From positions 822,501 through 886,500 of the forward strand of contig MCFH01000009.1 of the NCBI GenBank assembly GCA_002104945.1: 64,000 nucleotides of DNA, written 5' to 3'. The translations under genes and the position numbers were made by a program. How positions within the stretch are numbered: position 1 is the first letter of the stretch; the number at the start of each line of letters is the position of its first letter. The notes under the pieces were generated by a model. It worked only from the letters and a program-made list of their open reading frames with translations. It searched no databases and had not been told where the DNA came from. The DNA comes from Piromyces finnis. Its lineage: Eukaryota > Neocallimastigomycota > Neocallimastigomycetes > Neocallimastigales > Neocallimastigaceae. Shown here piece after piece: positions 36,521-50,401 of this stretch.

Positions 36521-36997
36521 GCAAACAAATATTAATTAACATAATACAATAAAAGTTTCAAAAAAACAAAAACTACCTTTAATGTATATCTAAACAGTCC
36601 TAAGAATAATAATTTATTATTCTTATTATACTATGCTACAGCTATAATTATTGTATTACCTACTAAAAAATTACATTGCACAAATTATTTTAAAAATTTT
36701 AATTTAATTCATTTTTAAATTAAATTTTAATAAAAAATAAATCATATTTCAATATAATAAATAAGATAGGAATAATGAAATCTTCCACTTTTTAAACAGA
36801 GAAAAAATATTTTTTTTAAAAACTCTACTTTAATCCATTAAGTATTTTGGTAATTTTGTGTTAAATATAAATAAAAGATAAATAAATAATAAACAAAGAA
36901 AAACTTTAAATATAATAATAAAAAAAAAATAAATAAAATAAAATTTCTATTTATAATTATTTGTTTCTTTTTATAGAGAAATTTAAATTTCATAAAA
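36521..36997. other. CSN5 upstream region
   Basis: About 480 bp of A/T-rich DNA between the old LINE fragment and the CSN5 start. No gene is seen; it presumably includes the CSN5 promoter. Confidence 0.4.
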
Positions 36998-37605
36998 ATG
37001 AGTAGTCAAGAAGCTTTAAAACGTTTTGAATTGGAAAATAATATTAAAACCACCAATGCTATGCAAGATTCAATATATCGTTATAATAAAGAAGAACAAA
37101 AAAAAATAAATGATGAAAAACCTTGGAAAGAAGAGTATGCTATTTTAATATAATAAATAAATAATGTTATATTTTTTATTTTGAAATTTCTATCAAATAA
37201 AAAATACTTTAAAAGATATATTGTAAAGAAGTTTTTCATTATTATCTTTACAAAGTAATTTTAAATTTTGTTTAATTGTTCAATTAAAATTTGGATATCG
37301 TATTTCATTCTTAAAGATCTATATATAATTTTTAATATACTAATTTTTTTATTTTTGTTTTATTCAATATTCAATCTATTATATATTTATATTTAATAAT
37401 TATTTTTTTTTTTTTTACGAAATGTTTTCTACAATAAATATCTTTTATACTACTTATACAAATGGATAACGAAAAAAACCGATATTATAATTATAAAATA
37501 ACAAATTTCTTATATATTATTTAAAAATGAAATTTCAGTGTATACTACTTTAAGAAAATTCGAATTTCAGCCATTGCCTTAATCAAAATGGTATTTGAAA
37601 TATAA

Positions 37606-37643
<38 letters not shown>

Positions 37644-39386
37644 GATATAGAAATATAGAAATATAGAAAGCAAGGAATAAACAATAACAAAATTCCAAAT
37701 TTCAAAATTTCAAAATCACAAAATTTCAATTTTAATAATTATTAATAATTATTATATTATATTATTTTTATAATCAAATAACAAATACACGTTTGCGATT
37801 TGTAACAAAAATTATTTTATTATAATAATAATAATAAATAAATAAATGATGAAAATCACAAAGGTTATGCATGCAAGATCTGGTGATGGTCTTGAAATTA
37901 TGGGACTTATGCAAGGTAAAATTGTTGGTAATGAAATGATTGTTATGGATTCATTTGCCTTACCTGTTGAAGGTACAGAAACTCGTGTTAATGCTCAAGC
38001 TGAAGGTTATGAATATATGGTTGAATATAATGAAAAAAGTAAACAGGTAATATTAAGAATATAAATAGAATAATTTACTCTAAATAATAGATAGTAATTT
38101 ACATATATATCATATATATTAAAAAGGTTGGCCGTATGGAAAATGTTATAGGGTGGTATCATAGCCATCCAGGTTATGGTTGTTGGCTTTCTGGTATTGA
38201 TGTTAGTACTCAAATGTTAAATCAAAAATATCAAGAACCTTTTGTTGCTGTTGTAGTATGTATTTCATTGAATAGAATTAAGAAAATAATAATCATAATT
38301 TTAATTAAAAAAAAAAAAAAAGGGTTATATGTATATCTTAACAAATTCATTCTATAAATTATTAATACTTAATCATTGACTAAAACAAATAAAAAATAGA
38401 TTGATCCAAATAGAACAATGTCAGCAGGAAAGGTTGAAATTGGTGCTTTTAGAACATTCCCAGAAGTAATAAAAATAAAATAAAATAAAAACATATTTCA
38501 TAAATGACAAAGTAAAAATTATATATTTATATTTCTAAATATTTATTTTGTCTTTAGGACTATATTCCAGATGATAAACCTTCTGAATATCAAACTATTC
38601 CATTAAATAAAATTGAAGACTTTGGTATTCATTGTAAAAGGTAAATTATTTTTATTTAATCATCTATATAATATCCTTTTTATAATATACCTATTAATTC
38701 TATTTTTATTTTTCTATAATACTAATAAAAAAAAAAAAAAAGATATTATTCATTAGAAATTAGTTACTTTAAATCAGAACTTGATACAAATTTATTAGCA
38801 TCATTATGGAATAAATATTGGATTAATACTCTATCTTCTTCATCATTACTTACAGTAACTATTTTTTTTTTTTGTTTGTTTGTTTGTTTGTTTGTTTTAT
38901 TTTTTTTTTTATTATTATTATTTAGTCTTTTATTATTATAAATTAATAAATTATTCTATTGATTTTATTTAAACATTTTTTCATTAGTTTTCTAATTTTT
39001 CTTTTATATATATATTATCTAATCTTTCTTCACATTCATTGATATTAACTATAATGTATAATGTATAGAATCGTGCATACAATGCTTTACAAATATCGGA
39101 TTTAGCAGATAAAATTGAACAAGATGAATTATATATAATGAATCGTGAAAGACAAATTGAACAAGAAGAAACATCCCAAACAGATTCACTTCAAAAAATT
39201 TCTCAAGATAGGTAACAATTCCCAAACATAATAAAAATATATTTTATATTTAAAAAAGTTAATATATTTAAAAAAAATTTTTTTTCTTCTTTTTTTTTAA
39301 TCTCTTCTAGTTCAAAAATTGCTATTGAAGTTACCCATGGTTTATTAACACAAGTATTAAAAGACATTATATTTAACAAACATTAA
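36998..39386 (+). CDS. CSN5: COP9 signalosome subunit 5 (deneddylase, JAMM protease)
   Basis: Nine exons join in frame: 36998-37134, 37539-37590, 37864-38046, 38127-38255, 38400-38466, 38558-38640, 38743-38854, 39069-39211 and 39311-39386; about 325 residues. The N-terminus ([16 protein letters not shown], then KINDEKPWK) is the CSN5 type. The MPN domain shows [29 protein letters not shown] with the catalytic Glu, and the JAMM motif [14 protein letters not shown], complete with both His, Ser and Asp. [20 protein letters not shown] and the [16 protein letters not shown] region follow. CSN5 is the zinc metalloprotease of the COP9 signalosome that removes NEDD8 from cullins and so controls SCF ligases. 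All catalytic residues are intact. Intron 2 carries an (AAT)n microsatellite near 37607-37640. Confidence 0.96.
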
Positions 39387-40050
39387 AAAATAATAATAAT
39401 TTGTAAATAAGTATAAACAAAAAAAAAAAAAATTAAAAAATACTATTTTTCATCAAGCACTAATTTTTAAATAATAACAAGAATAATTATCAAAATAGTC
39501 ATTATATAATATAATTAATAATCAATAAATATATAATTATCTAAATAATAATCATAATATTATTATTGTAACAATTACTGCACTCTATATAAAATAATTA
39601 AATTTTTTTATATTTTAAAGGGTATTATTATTATTATTATTATACACTGATTTGCGTTGTCTTTAAAGATTATACTCCACTATGGATTGAACTACTATTT
39701 ATATATATATATATTTATTGTTTTTTAATATTATGAATTTAAATATTTTATAATTTTTAAATATCTTTATGAATTATTTAATAATATAAAATATATTAAC
39801 AATAATGTTTTATAAAATTTTCCTATTAATATTGATTTTTCTTTTTCACAATAATTTATTATTGCTTTTTTTTTTTCTTTCCTTTTTTTTTTTTTTTTTT
39901 TTTTTTTTTTGGTTGCTTTGGTTGCTTGGTTTAGTTTTCAGTATATTGTATTTAAATTGTAAAAAAAAAAGAAAAATAATTTAAAAAATATCAGCTCTAT
40001 ATAAAAGTATATAAAGCACATTCAATTTTTTTTATAAGCTTCTAATCTAT
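39387..40050. other. Convergent intergenic region between CSN5 and UEV
   Basis: About 660 bp with long T homopolymers (about 39866-39910), TTA repeats and nothing coding. It must contain the 3' ends of two convergent transcripts. Confidence 0.5.
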
Positions 40051-41185
40051 TTAAAAAGTAGAACCTTCTGGTGGTTGTGGTAATTTTCTACCTTGATTAG
40101 CCATTTCACTTTTAATTTTAATTATATAATAATGATATAATATTATTTACATAAGAAACACAAAATACATATACATATAATATTGTCTAAATTTATTTAA
40201 TTTCAATAATTTACCTGCGAAGTTCAGATAAAACATGTTCAATAGTATATTGGCGTTTCCAGTTACTTAAGCAATGTAATTTTTCAACCTTTTAATATTT
40301 ATTATATTAATATAATATATCAAATGTGGAAATTATTAATTAACTTTTAAAAATTGAATATTAAGTAATTATCAATAGTAAATATATACCTTTCCATTAT
40401 GTTGGTTAACAGATGGAATATTGATTTTTGAAATGAATTGAACACTTGGAGCCTTGTCTGGGTAATCCATATCACAGAAAATTTTTAAAGAGTAAATTCT
40501 GTTTTCATGAACAGACTTTTGTTAATAGGTTGAATTAATAAAAAATTAAAACATTAGATTTTTCCTATTCCAACCTTTTTAAAATATATATGTATTTATT
40601 TTTATTATAATAATAAATTAGCTTACAAATGGTGGACCAATGATAGTTCCATTCCATTTAGATAATAACATATCTTCACCATCTTCAAGACCATAACTTA
40701 AGGAACCATCACCGATACCCTTTTCACCCTTTTTATTGTAATAAAATTTAAATAAAAAAAAAAAATGTTTAATAAAGAATTACTAAATTACAAGTAAATT
40801 ATATTTATAAAATCATTTATTACCTTTTCTAATTCTTCCAAAAGTCTGAAATTACGTGGAACTATTGTTTAAAAAATTATATTATATAACATATATTTAT
40901 TAAGATTGTAAATTAAAATATATATATTAAAACTGATTTAAATATATTGAATAATAAAAGTATTATATTTCATTTATTAATACTATATTTTTTGATGGAT
41001 CAACTATTCCTTTTTTAATTATTATCAATTGTTATTGTCAATACTTTTAAATTTAATAATATATTCCAAAAGTATTGTTTGTAATTATATTGATAATAGT
41101 ATCTATTTATTATTCATTTAAATATATACTAATACATATAAATTTATTTAATTAATAACATAATGTTTCAATTACCTTTGGCCAT
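40051..41185 (-). CDS. MMS2: Ubiquitin-conjugating enzyme E2 variant (UEV, Mms2/Uev1)
   Basis: Several short exons on the minus strand assemble into about 135 residues. The first exon codes only MAK (41185-41176) and joins [17 protein letters not shown] from 40861. The fold then reads [80 protein letters not shown], and ends with [11 protein letters not shown] and TAA at 40053-40051. The HPN/active-site Cys arrangement of true E2s is absent, as in Mms2/Uev1. UEVs pair with Ubc13 to build Lys63-linked ubiquitin chains used in DNA damage tolerance and endocytosis. The length matches the family, and the call is firm. Confidence 0.94.
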
Positions 41186-42956
41186 ACTTTTAATTTATTT
41201 TATGTTTTTTTTTTTAATAAAATAAAAATTTTAAACATAAATAATTAAGAGTTAAAATTATTTTATATATTAAAAAAAAAATTAATTAATTCTAAAAAAT
41301 GCTAATAAAATATAATTTAAGAAAATAACCTAATCTTTCATTATGTGTAGCATTACCTAAAATCTTGTATCCTTCATAATAACTTAACCATATTTTTGAG
41401 AGAAAAACTAATACAAACTATTTTTGAGAAAAAAAAAAGTGAGGAAGAGTATAATATATGTAATATATAAATATATATAAACATTGTTTAAGAAAAAATT
41501 CTTTACTAAAAAGAAAAAAAAAAAAAAGAAAACTATATTCTATTGTTATAATATTCATTATATACTTGTTGATTATTTTATTAAATAAAAAAATGTGTTT
41601 TGAATTGCTTTTCAAGTAAGATTGTTAATATTTTATTCTATTCACGTCATTCTTTTATTAATAACTTCAGACACATAAATAAACAATAACAAACACAACA
41701 CTATTATGTTAAAATATACATAGATGATACTATGATACTGAAAATACTATAAAATAAATTTTATTATCTTATTAATATAAACTTTTTTTTTTTTTTAATA
41801 AAAGTAATATAATACTCTTTTATACAAATAAAATAATATTATAAATATAAACAATAAATACATTAATGGCTAAAAATGAACTACTAACATTTAAATATAC
41901 TTATTCTTAATAATAATTCTATAAATTATTTATATATCGATCCATCCATAAATATCCATAAATGTTGTACATAAAATTTAATATGAAAAGACTGCTGCCA
42001 TTAAAATTTTTACAGCTATTATTCTACATTTTACATTGTAAATAATGTAATTAATAGTTTTTTTCATTTCTATATTCCACATCGTTAGACGATTTAATCC
42101 ACTGTATTAAATAATAACATAATAATATAATAGATTTAAGCTAGTTATCAGTTATTTAATAGTTTCATAATCTTAACAAGTAAAAAAAAAAACAAAAAAC
42201 AAAAAACAAAATAATAGAAAAAACTAGGTATTTTATTAACATACAAAGAAATAAATTAATTTTTTTAAAGAAATTTAAAAAATATTTTAAAGTTTATTTT
42301 AAAAAATAATATTAAAAATATTTTGTGTGTCGTTTATTTATTTATTTATTTTTCATTTTTTTAATTTTTCGTTTATCTTTTTTTTTTTTTAAAATTTAAA
42401 AATTAAACCAATATCAAAATTTGTTATTATTAATATTTATGAAAAGTAGAGAATTATAAAAAAAAAAAAGTAAAGATATATTTATTAAATAAATAAATAA
42501 ATATAAACAATAATAATAAATAATAAAGAAACACAAAGAACTATCTTGGAAAATATATTCTTTAAAAAGTAAATATGCCATTCATTATTCACTATTCTGT
42601 TGTATATTTAAAAATATAACATCAATTATTATTTTATTAAATATCATTCAATTGTGGTGGTGTAAACATATATTAATAATATATATGTAAAAAGTATAAA
42701 AGAAAATGAATACAAGACAAAACAATATATATTTAAAAATGTTAATTATTATTATGAATTAAAAAACATTAACATTTATTTTATATGTTTTTTTTATAAA
42801 TAAAAACATTTTTTATATATTGAATTTTAATGAAAATGCTTATACTAATTTGTTTATACATATATATATAATTTGTTTTTATTGTAGACAAGATATATAA
42901 AAATATAAAAAAATAAATAAAAGAAATTAATATATATTAGCTTAATAATTATAAAC
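41186..42956. other. Intergenic region between divergent UEV and HERP-like genes
   Basis: About 1.8 kb of A/T-rich sequence with homopolymers and TTTA/AAAC repeats. No supported gene; it holds both promoters. Confidence 0.5.
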
Positions 42957-44828
42957 ATGAATGAAACAAATAATACTCCAGAATTAGTTCAGAACACTGT
43001 TGATTCTGTAGATATAGATAATGCCTCAACAGTATTAAATCCTGGCATTGACAAAAAAATTGATTCTGAAAATCCAAAGGAAAATGAAGATATAAATAGT
43101 CCATTAGAATCAGAAACACAACCAAAAACAGTAAGAATTCCACTTACCATCCGTTGTCCATTCACAACAACTGATTTAAATATTTATATTGACCCATCAA
43201 GTACTGTTGCACATCTAAAAAGAAAGATTTGTAAAGAATTTCCAAGCAATCCAAAACCTTCAGATCAGCGTTTAATTTTTGGTGGAAGAATTATTCTAAA
43301 CAATGAAATTCTTTCTGATGTTTTAAAAAGGGTAATTTATAAACATTTATTTATTATATTAATATAGTATATCATTGAATTTGTAATAAATGTCATTTTG
43401 TATGTTATATATTTATTATAATATAATAGCAAATGTGTGATTTATCAACCCCACCAACTATTCATCTCATTATAAATTCACTTGCTTTACAAAATGCTAA
43501 ATCTGCTAAACAACCAAGTAATCATACCAATTCTGAAAATGTCAGTGCTGTTACTTCTCCATCATCTAATACTCAAGTTTCTTCAGAAGAATTAAAGCAA
43601 AACTTAAATGAGTCATCTGCTAGTGACTCAAACCTAGCATCACCAAATGTTATTAATTCTGATGTTAAAGAAACTGAAGCTCAATCTGCACCAACAGAAG
43701 CAAATCCAACTAACATACCTATTGCTACACCTGAAGCAAATGTCATGAATTTAAAAGTTACTGAACCAAGCACATCTACAGCATCAGAGGTTAATACTGA
43801 TTTAAGTACAGATAAGACAACCACAACTGCTACAGTTAATTCAGATGCTATTCAATATGTATTAATTAAGTAAGTTTTCAATTATACAAGATTATTTTCA
43901 TTACAATTAAATTTATATATTAAGTAATAATATATTTTGAATATTATATCAATAAATAAATGAAATGCATTTTATTTATTTTATCAATCTATCCTTAATT
44001 TTATATTCCTAAAAAAGTAATATTATTTATGCCGTTCAGGTTGCGCCATCATTAACTATACCCATTAATAATCAACCATCATTAATGACATCCAATGATA
44101 TAGATAATAATACAATAAATAGAGAAGAGAATAATGCTAATGGCGATAACAACAACAACAACAATAATGATCAAGCAGAAGCAGAAAATGCTCAACAGAA
44201 TGTTATTAATCAAATATTAAATGATAATGATCAACAACAACGTCAACAACCAAATCAATTTTTCTTACTTGTTCGTTTAGCTTTCATTGTTTATTTACTT
44301 ACACAAGGTGGCGGTTATATTAGAATGTGTATTGTTTCATTAATTGCCATCATTATATTTTTGGTTCAAACTGGTAGAATAAGAGTTACTGTTATTAATT
44401 ACAGAAGTACGTTATTAATTATACTTTTAATTATTTATCTATAACACAAAGATATGAACATTTCTTAATATATTTTTTTATATTATATATTATATATTAT
44501 ATAAAAAGATCTTCAAGGTAATGGAAATGGATTAAATGCTAACCAGAATAATGGAAACAACAACAACAACAACAACGATAACAATAATAACAACAACGAT
44601 AATAATAACAATAACAATAATAATGAAAATAACAATAGAAATATTGAAAATGAAATAGGAGAAAATGAACCATTATTAAATAATGAAAATAATAATGAAA
44701 ACAACAACAACAACAACAATAATAACCCAGAAAATGAAGTACGACAATATACATTATTTCAAAACTGTAGAAGAGTATTTTTTGCTTTCTTTTTATCATT
44801 AATACCGTTTATTCAAGATATTGCATAA
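42957..44828 (+). CDS. HERP-like ubiquitin-domain ER membrane protein
   Basis: Four exons: 42957-43331, 43430-43869, 44018-44410 and about 44510-44828. A ubiquitin-like domain lies at residues ~60-140: TIRCPFTTTDLNIYIDPSSTV, then HLKRKICKEFPSNPKPSDQRLIFGGRIILNN, with a following exon giving TPPTIHLIINS. A long Ser/Thr/Asn linker follows, then YVLINNIIYAVQVAPS, a segment like the HERPUD 'YVL..' motif. Next comes a hydrophobic pair FFLLVRLAFIVYLLTQGGGYIRM with IVSLIAIIIFLVQTGR, corresponding to the hairpin membrane region of HERPUD. The end is an Asn-rich tract and RRVFFAFFLSLIPF. HERP/Usa1 proteins scaffold the Hrd1 ubiquitin ligase in ER-associated degradation. Exon 3's start was chosen at 44018 because it keeps the frame; the alternative at 44040 does not. 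Confidence 0.82.
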
Positions 44829-45411
44829 ATAAAAATGGATATAATTAATTTTTTATAAATATAAATCTTTTATAAACTTTTTTGAATTAAAATATAAACT
44901 TTAATAATACACTAAAAATCTAGTAAAATAAATGAATAAAAAAAGTATAAATGAGAAAATAGAAAAATAAATAAAAATAAAAAAAAGTAAAAACAAAAAA
45001 ATAATACAATAAATAGCAATTTAAAATAAAAATAAAAATAAAAATATATATTATGTAAAAAAAAAAAAAAAAGAAAAATTCATAAATATAAAATTTAATA
45101 TTTTGAGTTATTAGGTATTAAGAAAGAAGCTAATATTTTTTTTCAAAATAATAATAATAATAATAATAATAATAAAGAAAAATAAAAAAACAAATAAAAA
45201 TATTATATAATTTAAGATTAATAACTTTCTTTTTTTTTTTTTTTTTGTTCATAACTCATAATCTACATGAATTTTGATTTTTAAAGGATGGAAAGAGTTA
45301 TGTGCCTTTTATTATTTATTATATATATGTATATAAATTTTAGAAAATATTATAATATCATTGAAATTACATTTGATTAATTGTATTTTAATACAATTAT
45401 ATATTTAAATC

Positions 45412-45448
<37 letters not shown>

Positions 45449-46232
45449 GAAAAGTGTAATAATATTATAGTAATTATAGTAGCAATTACATTTGAATTTG
45501 ATAAATTATGTTTTAATATATATTCTTATTTAAAACATTTTTTATTACTACTATAAGTCTTAAAGAAGATTTTAAGCAAAGGCATAATGAAAAAAAAAAA
45601 ACAACAACAACCTTATTTTGTTTTTAATAACTAAATAGTGGATGAAATTATTTTTGAAATCATTTTTCATTTTGGTTAATTTTAGATTTTAAATTAATTT
45701 GTCAACTTTAATTAATAAATTTTTAATTAATAGTTTTCCGAAAATTTTAATAAAAAGACTTCAATTTTTTTTTTTAAAATACTTTAATTATATTTTTATC
45801 TTTTTATCTTTTATTATTTTTATAAAATTTTTAGTAGAAAAAGGAATATTTGCATGTTATTTAGCATAGAATATTAAGAAGCAATAATAATAACAACAAC
45901 AGCAACAATAATAAAAGAAATTAAATAATAATTTAAATTATATTTGAAAAGGAAAATAAATTTGGCAAAAAGAATTATTTAAAGTTACTATACATTATTT
46001 GTAATACCAAATTTATATAATTTAATTTATAATTATTATTTTAATCTTTATTATTATTATATAACCAATCTATGTATATATATTCTTAATTTCATTTATA
46101 TTAAAATAATTGATAAAAAAAAAAAAAAAAAAAAATTAAAATCAACGTTATTTAGTTATATGTTAATAAAAAAGATTCAAAACTATCTATAAGTCAATAA
46201 ATTATATTATTATATATTATTATATATGAAAA
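44829..46232. other. AT-rich intergenic region
   Basis: About 1.4 kb with homopolymers (T run at about 45416-45447), (AAT)n at 45151-45174 and short CAA runs. No gene is supported. Confidence 0.5.
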
Positions 46233-47553
46233 ATGTATAAACTAGAAGGTGAAAATAATAATGAACTTTCAAAAGCAAATTTTGAAGAGAAAAAGGAAGA
46301 TATTAAAGAAGATATAATTGAAGAAATAACAGAAGCTGTAACAAAAGAAAAAACTCAAAAAACAAATATATTTACTTCCGAGTTTCATAGTAATACAGAA
46401 ACAATAATTAAAAGTACAGTAGAAACAATACAACAATTTACTAATGGTAAACCATGATATATTTTATTTCATATATAAAGTATCATTAATATAATTAAAA
46501 ATTAAAATTTAATTTATTTATTATGATATTATTAATGAAAACTTTATTATTAATAGGAACAAATGTATATAGTGAAAATAGTAATGCACAAAAAATTACT
46601 AAAACAATAATTAGTAATAGAATAACAACCAATAATAATAATTATCTTACAAATTCACAAACTGATATATTAGAATTTAAAAGTAATAATAATGATCAAG
46701 GTTTTATAATCGATAATACAAATTCCTCATTACCTAGTTCTATAGTGGAAATTAAAAAAGTGCCAAAATCGTCAAGTCGGTTTTCAAGTTCTCAGGGATC
46801 GGTTCATTTGAGACAATCAGGTTCAATAGAGAACCAAATTACAAATGCTTTAGTAAATGAAGATTCAAAAAATAATATAGATAATGAAATTGATGAGACT
46901 AACAATAATTTTAATTCAGATGAAGCAAAGGATGTTATCGAAGAAAAAATCGAGGCTGTTAATACAGTGGATGATATTATATTATTTGATCAACAACACT
47001 CAAAGACATTAAAAGGTAGTTATTCAATGCCGAAGTTAAATGAAAATCAAATTATAGATGAAGATTTTGCAAAGTTAAACAACCGATCAAAGTCATCTCA
47101 AAGTTTCTTTAAATCTCAAAAAATCAATAATTCAAGTAATGACAATAGTATCATTATTATAGATAATGATAATACTAATTCTATGATAATTAGCAATAGT
47201 GGCAATCCTATAAATACTAACAAAAGTACAAATGATATTATAAACGTTGAAAATACTACTCTATTCTCTAAAGATACCAAAACTCCAAATAATGATAATA
47301 TTAATGAAATCTGTAAAAGTAATAGAAATAGTAAAAATGATATTAATGATGAGGATAATGAAGATTTTAATATTATTAGTAATAAAAATAAAAATAATCC
47401 CGAAACTTATCCGAAATCAGCCTCTCAAAAAATATTAACTTTATCTGATCTTTCCTTAAATTCTAGTTACGCAAAAATTAAGAGTTTTTCAGATACAAAT
47501 ATATTAACTTCTTCTCAATCAAAATACAATAAAAGTAACCAAAAAAATAATAG

Positions 47554-47594
<41 letters not shown>

Positions 47595-50028
47595 TTACTA
47601 TTAGTAGTAAAAATAGTAATAAAAAAAGTAGTAGGGACGGGAGAAACTATGGAAGTGTAAATACAATAAATAAAAATTTAGAAAAAGAAAAATATCAAAA
47701 ATCATCATCTAGAAGTTCACAAGAATCTTTTAAAGTTGATAAAAATAATAATGATAATGATATAATATATAATTTAAATAAAAATAAAATTGCTTATTTG
47801 AAAAATAATAAAGGTTATTAATAACGAATATTAATTTCATAATTAAATGTTATTTAAAAAAAATATATATCTATACCGTATTATATATAAAATATAATAA
47901 CAAATGAATATATAATATATATAATATAAAATAATAATAGGCTATGATGAAGAAATAAATGAACCTATAATTATTCATTCATCCAATAATTTTAATAGTA
48001 ATATAAACGATGATTCAAATATTACTATTGTTACCATCAAATTTGATCAAAACCAAGATACCCTTGATTTTTTGAATTCATTAGGTATATATTTCCTATA
48101 GATTAAAATTTTAATATTAAAAAAAATTTGATTCTAAATTATAATTTATTTATAAAATTTAAATAGAGGATAAAATAGATAAGAATATTTGTTATACAGA
48201 TTATTTAAATATTAATAGAGGAAACTTGTATGGCAAATGTACTATTCAGGTTAAAGAAGCTACGTTTAAAGGAATATCTTGCTATTATGTTAATAAAAAT
48301 ATAATTATCCATGATAAAGCCAATAATGGTTTATTATACCAATTAGATTATATATCCTATATATCCCCAAAATTAAAAACAATACACCAAAGTTTGAAAT
48401 TAAATGAAAATAATGGTGTTAATTATCATCAACATGCAAATTATGATTTTTCTAATAATTTAATGGTTATTGAACAGTATTATTATGAGAGTGCTACAAC
48501 CATAAAACAAAAATTTAATTGTGAACAATATTTAAGTGAAGGTAAAAAAAAAAAAATAAAAACAAAAACAAACAACAATATTATATATATATATATAAAT
48601 ATATAAATATTAAAAATTGATAAATTATTTATTATACTATAAATATAAAATAATTAAAGGTGCAATTGAAATTTTGAATAGACTAATTTTAAAAAATGAG
48701 GTTAAACCTCATAATTACAATTTCCTTACTTTTGTTAAAGGTATTATGTATCAATTAAATGTTTCCACCTTCCCAAATATTAATAAAGCATACTTCAAAG
48801 GAAAAAAAATACCATTCCCAATGATTAAAATTGAAAATGAAATTCTTCCTAGATCAGAAAGTAAAACGATATATGAAGAAGTTGATGCTTTTCGATTATA
48901 TTCAGACTTTCAAAAATTAGCCAAAAAAGACAATTCTAATAATGTATCGTCATCAATATTGAATAATAAAATGGAAACAAAAGAAGATAAAGAGGAATAT
49001 AAAAGTAATACTAGTATATTACCAGAATTATCTATTTCAAATAATCAACTTAATACAGGCGGCAATAAACAAAAATTAGTAACTGATTTGAAAAATGAAA
49101 CTAATGAAGGAACAATGTATTATGATAACAAATATGATTATACAAAACATCCCCATTTAAAACATAAATATACAAAGAGTACTAATGATATAATACCTAG
49201 TTCCTCATATTTAAATGATAGTAATATTAATGAAGAAGAAATGTCTGAAGGAATTATGCTAGGTGATTTAGATCTACCGAATTTTACCATATCTACTAGT
49301 CAAAATAATGTAATATTTGACCAACTTGGTAATCATCATACTAATGCTAATACTAATACTCTTTACAGTGATTATGACATTAATAGTTCACTTGGAAGTT
49401 GTAAATTGGTTGAAATACCAATGAATAATTCATTATCTATTGGCAATGTAACAGTCAATGACATTAATATGAAAAAGGGAAATATACCAATTCGTAAACT
49501 TGATTTAAAAAAAAGAAATGAGGAAGAGGATTGGTTATTTGACAATATATCATTAGAAACTAGAATATGTTGTCCAGTAAGAGGGTGTTTAATTATTGAA
49601 AATGACCCACTTCACCATCGATTTGAAAATAAAACAAAGTTAAAGGATATAGGTATAAAATATATATAAATAAAAATGAATATAGCTACAAATATTTTTT
49701 TTATTCTAATTTTATTTAATATTTATAATAGCTGTTCAAAAAAGTTTTCTTGATGAACAAGAAAATCTTTTTATCTATCGTGAATATAAAGTATGTATTA
49801 AATATTATTGAAAATGTTTTATATTACTATTTATTTTTTTTCCTCATTTTTATACATTACTTTTAATTATTTAAATGAATGTAGGATATCTATGTTAAAA
49901 AATATGATAAATATCTCAAATATCATGAATCCTTGAAACATATGCTACAAGATTTTATACATTCAATATTTATTAATAAGCCAAAAAATGTATATGATTT
50001 TACCAAAAATTATTTTTCCTATGATTAA
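46233..50028 (+). CDS. CATIP: CATIP-like ciliogenesis / actin-related protein
   Basis: Eight exons join in frame, all introns GT-AG: 46233-~46447, 46557-~47813, 47941-~48085, ~48167-48542, 48660-~49652, ~49732-49790, and the last from ~49886 to 50028. The product is roughly 1,000 residues. The N-terminal half is Asn/Ser-rich low complexity, with a Ser run coded by (AGT)n at about 47552-47593. The conserved part resembles vertebrate CATIP: VKEATFKGISCYYV, an YYYESATTIKQKFN strand, LTFVKGIMYQLNVST, ILPRSESKTIYEEVDAFRLYSDF, WLFDNISLETRICCPV, and a C-terminal RIIa-like docking helix (QDFIHSIFINKPKNVYDFT then NYFSYD). CATIP (C2orf62) interacts with TTC17 and acts in actin polymerisation and cilium formation. 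A fungal copy implies a flagellum; the low-complexity insertions are lineage-specific. Confidence 0.7.
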
Positions 50029-50295
50029 ATTACAATTAACTTTTCATTATTTAATAATATTAGCATTACTTATTTATTTATCTGTAATTTCTCGAGTTAG
50101 TTTTTTTTTTATTTTTTTTTATTTTAAAACCAACAACAGCAACAACAACCATTATATATTATTTTTAAAATTTTCATTTATTTTTCTTTTATATAATATC
50201 AATCAAAAAATGCATTAAAATTAAAATTTATTATAATGTTATACAAAATTAAAATTAAAAAAATTAATTATTTTAAATGTATCCTTCAAATAAAT

Positions 50296-50301
50296 CACGT
50301 G
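50296..50301. promoter_or_regulatory. CACGTG palindrome upstream of PAC3
   Basis: The context is ATCACGTGCA, about 100 bp upstream of the PAC3 start codon. It may be a bHLH-type promoter site; inferred only. Confidence 0.3.
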
Positions 50302-50401
50302 CAATGTAAATCTTTTTTAATAAATTAATTAAATTTTATTATTATTAATTTTTCTTTTTGATATTTGTTTTTTTTTTATAATAAAAGTGTAAGATATATA
50401 A

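Noticed and set aside
49988..50218. Separate small membrane protein
   Set aside because: The frame overlaps the last CATIP exon out of phase and then runs through AT-rich 3' flank; hydrophobicity comes from T-rich codons.
50279..50310. Upstream first exon of PAC3 starting MYPSNKSR
   Set aside because: The possible donor and the acceptors before 50402 do not keep the frame; a TAA lies just before the 50402 ATG.
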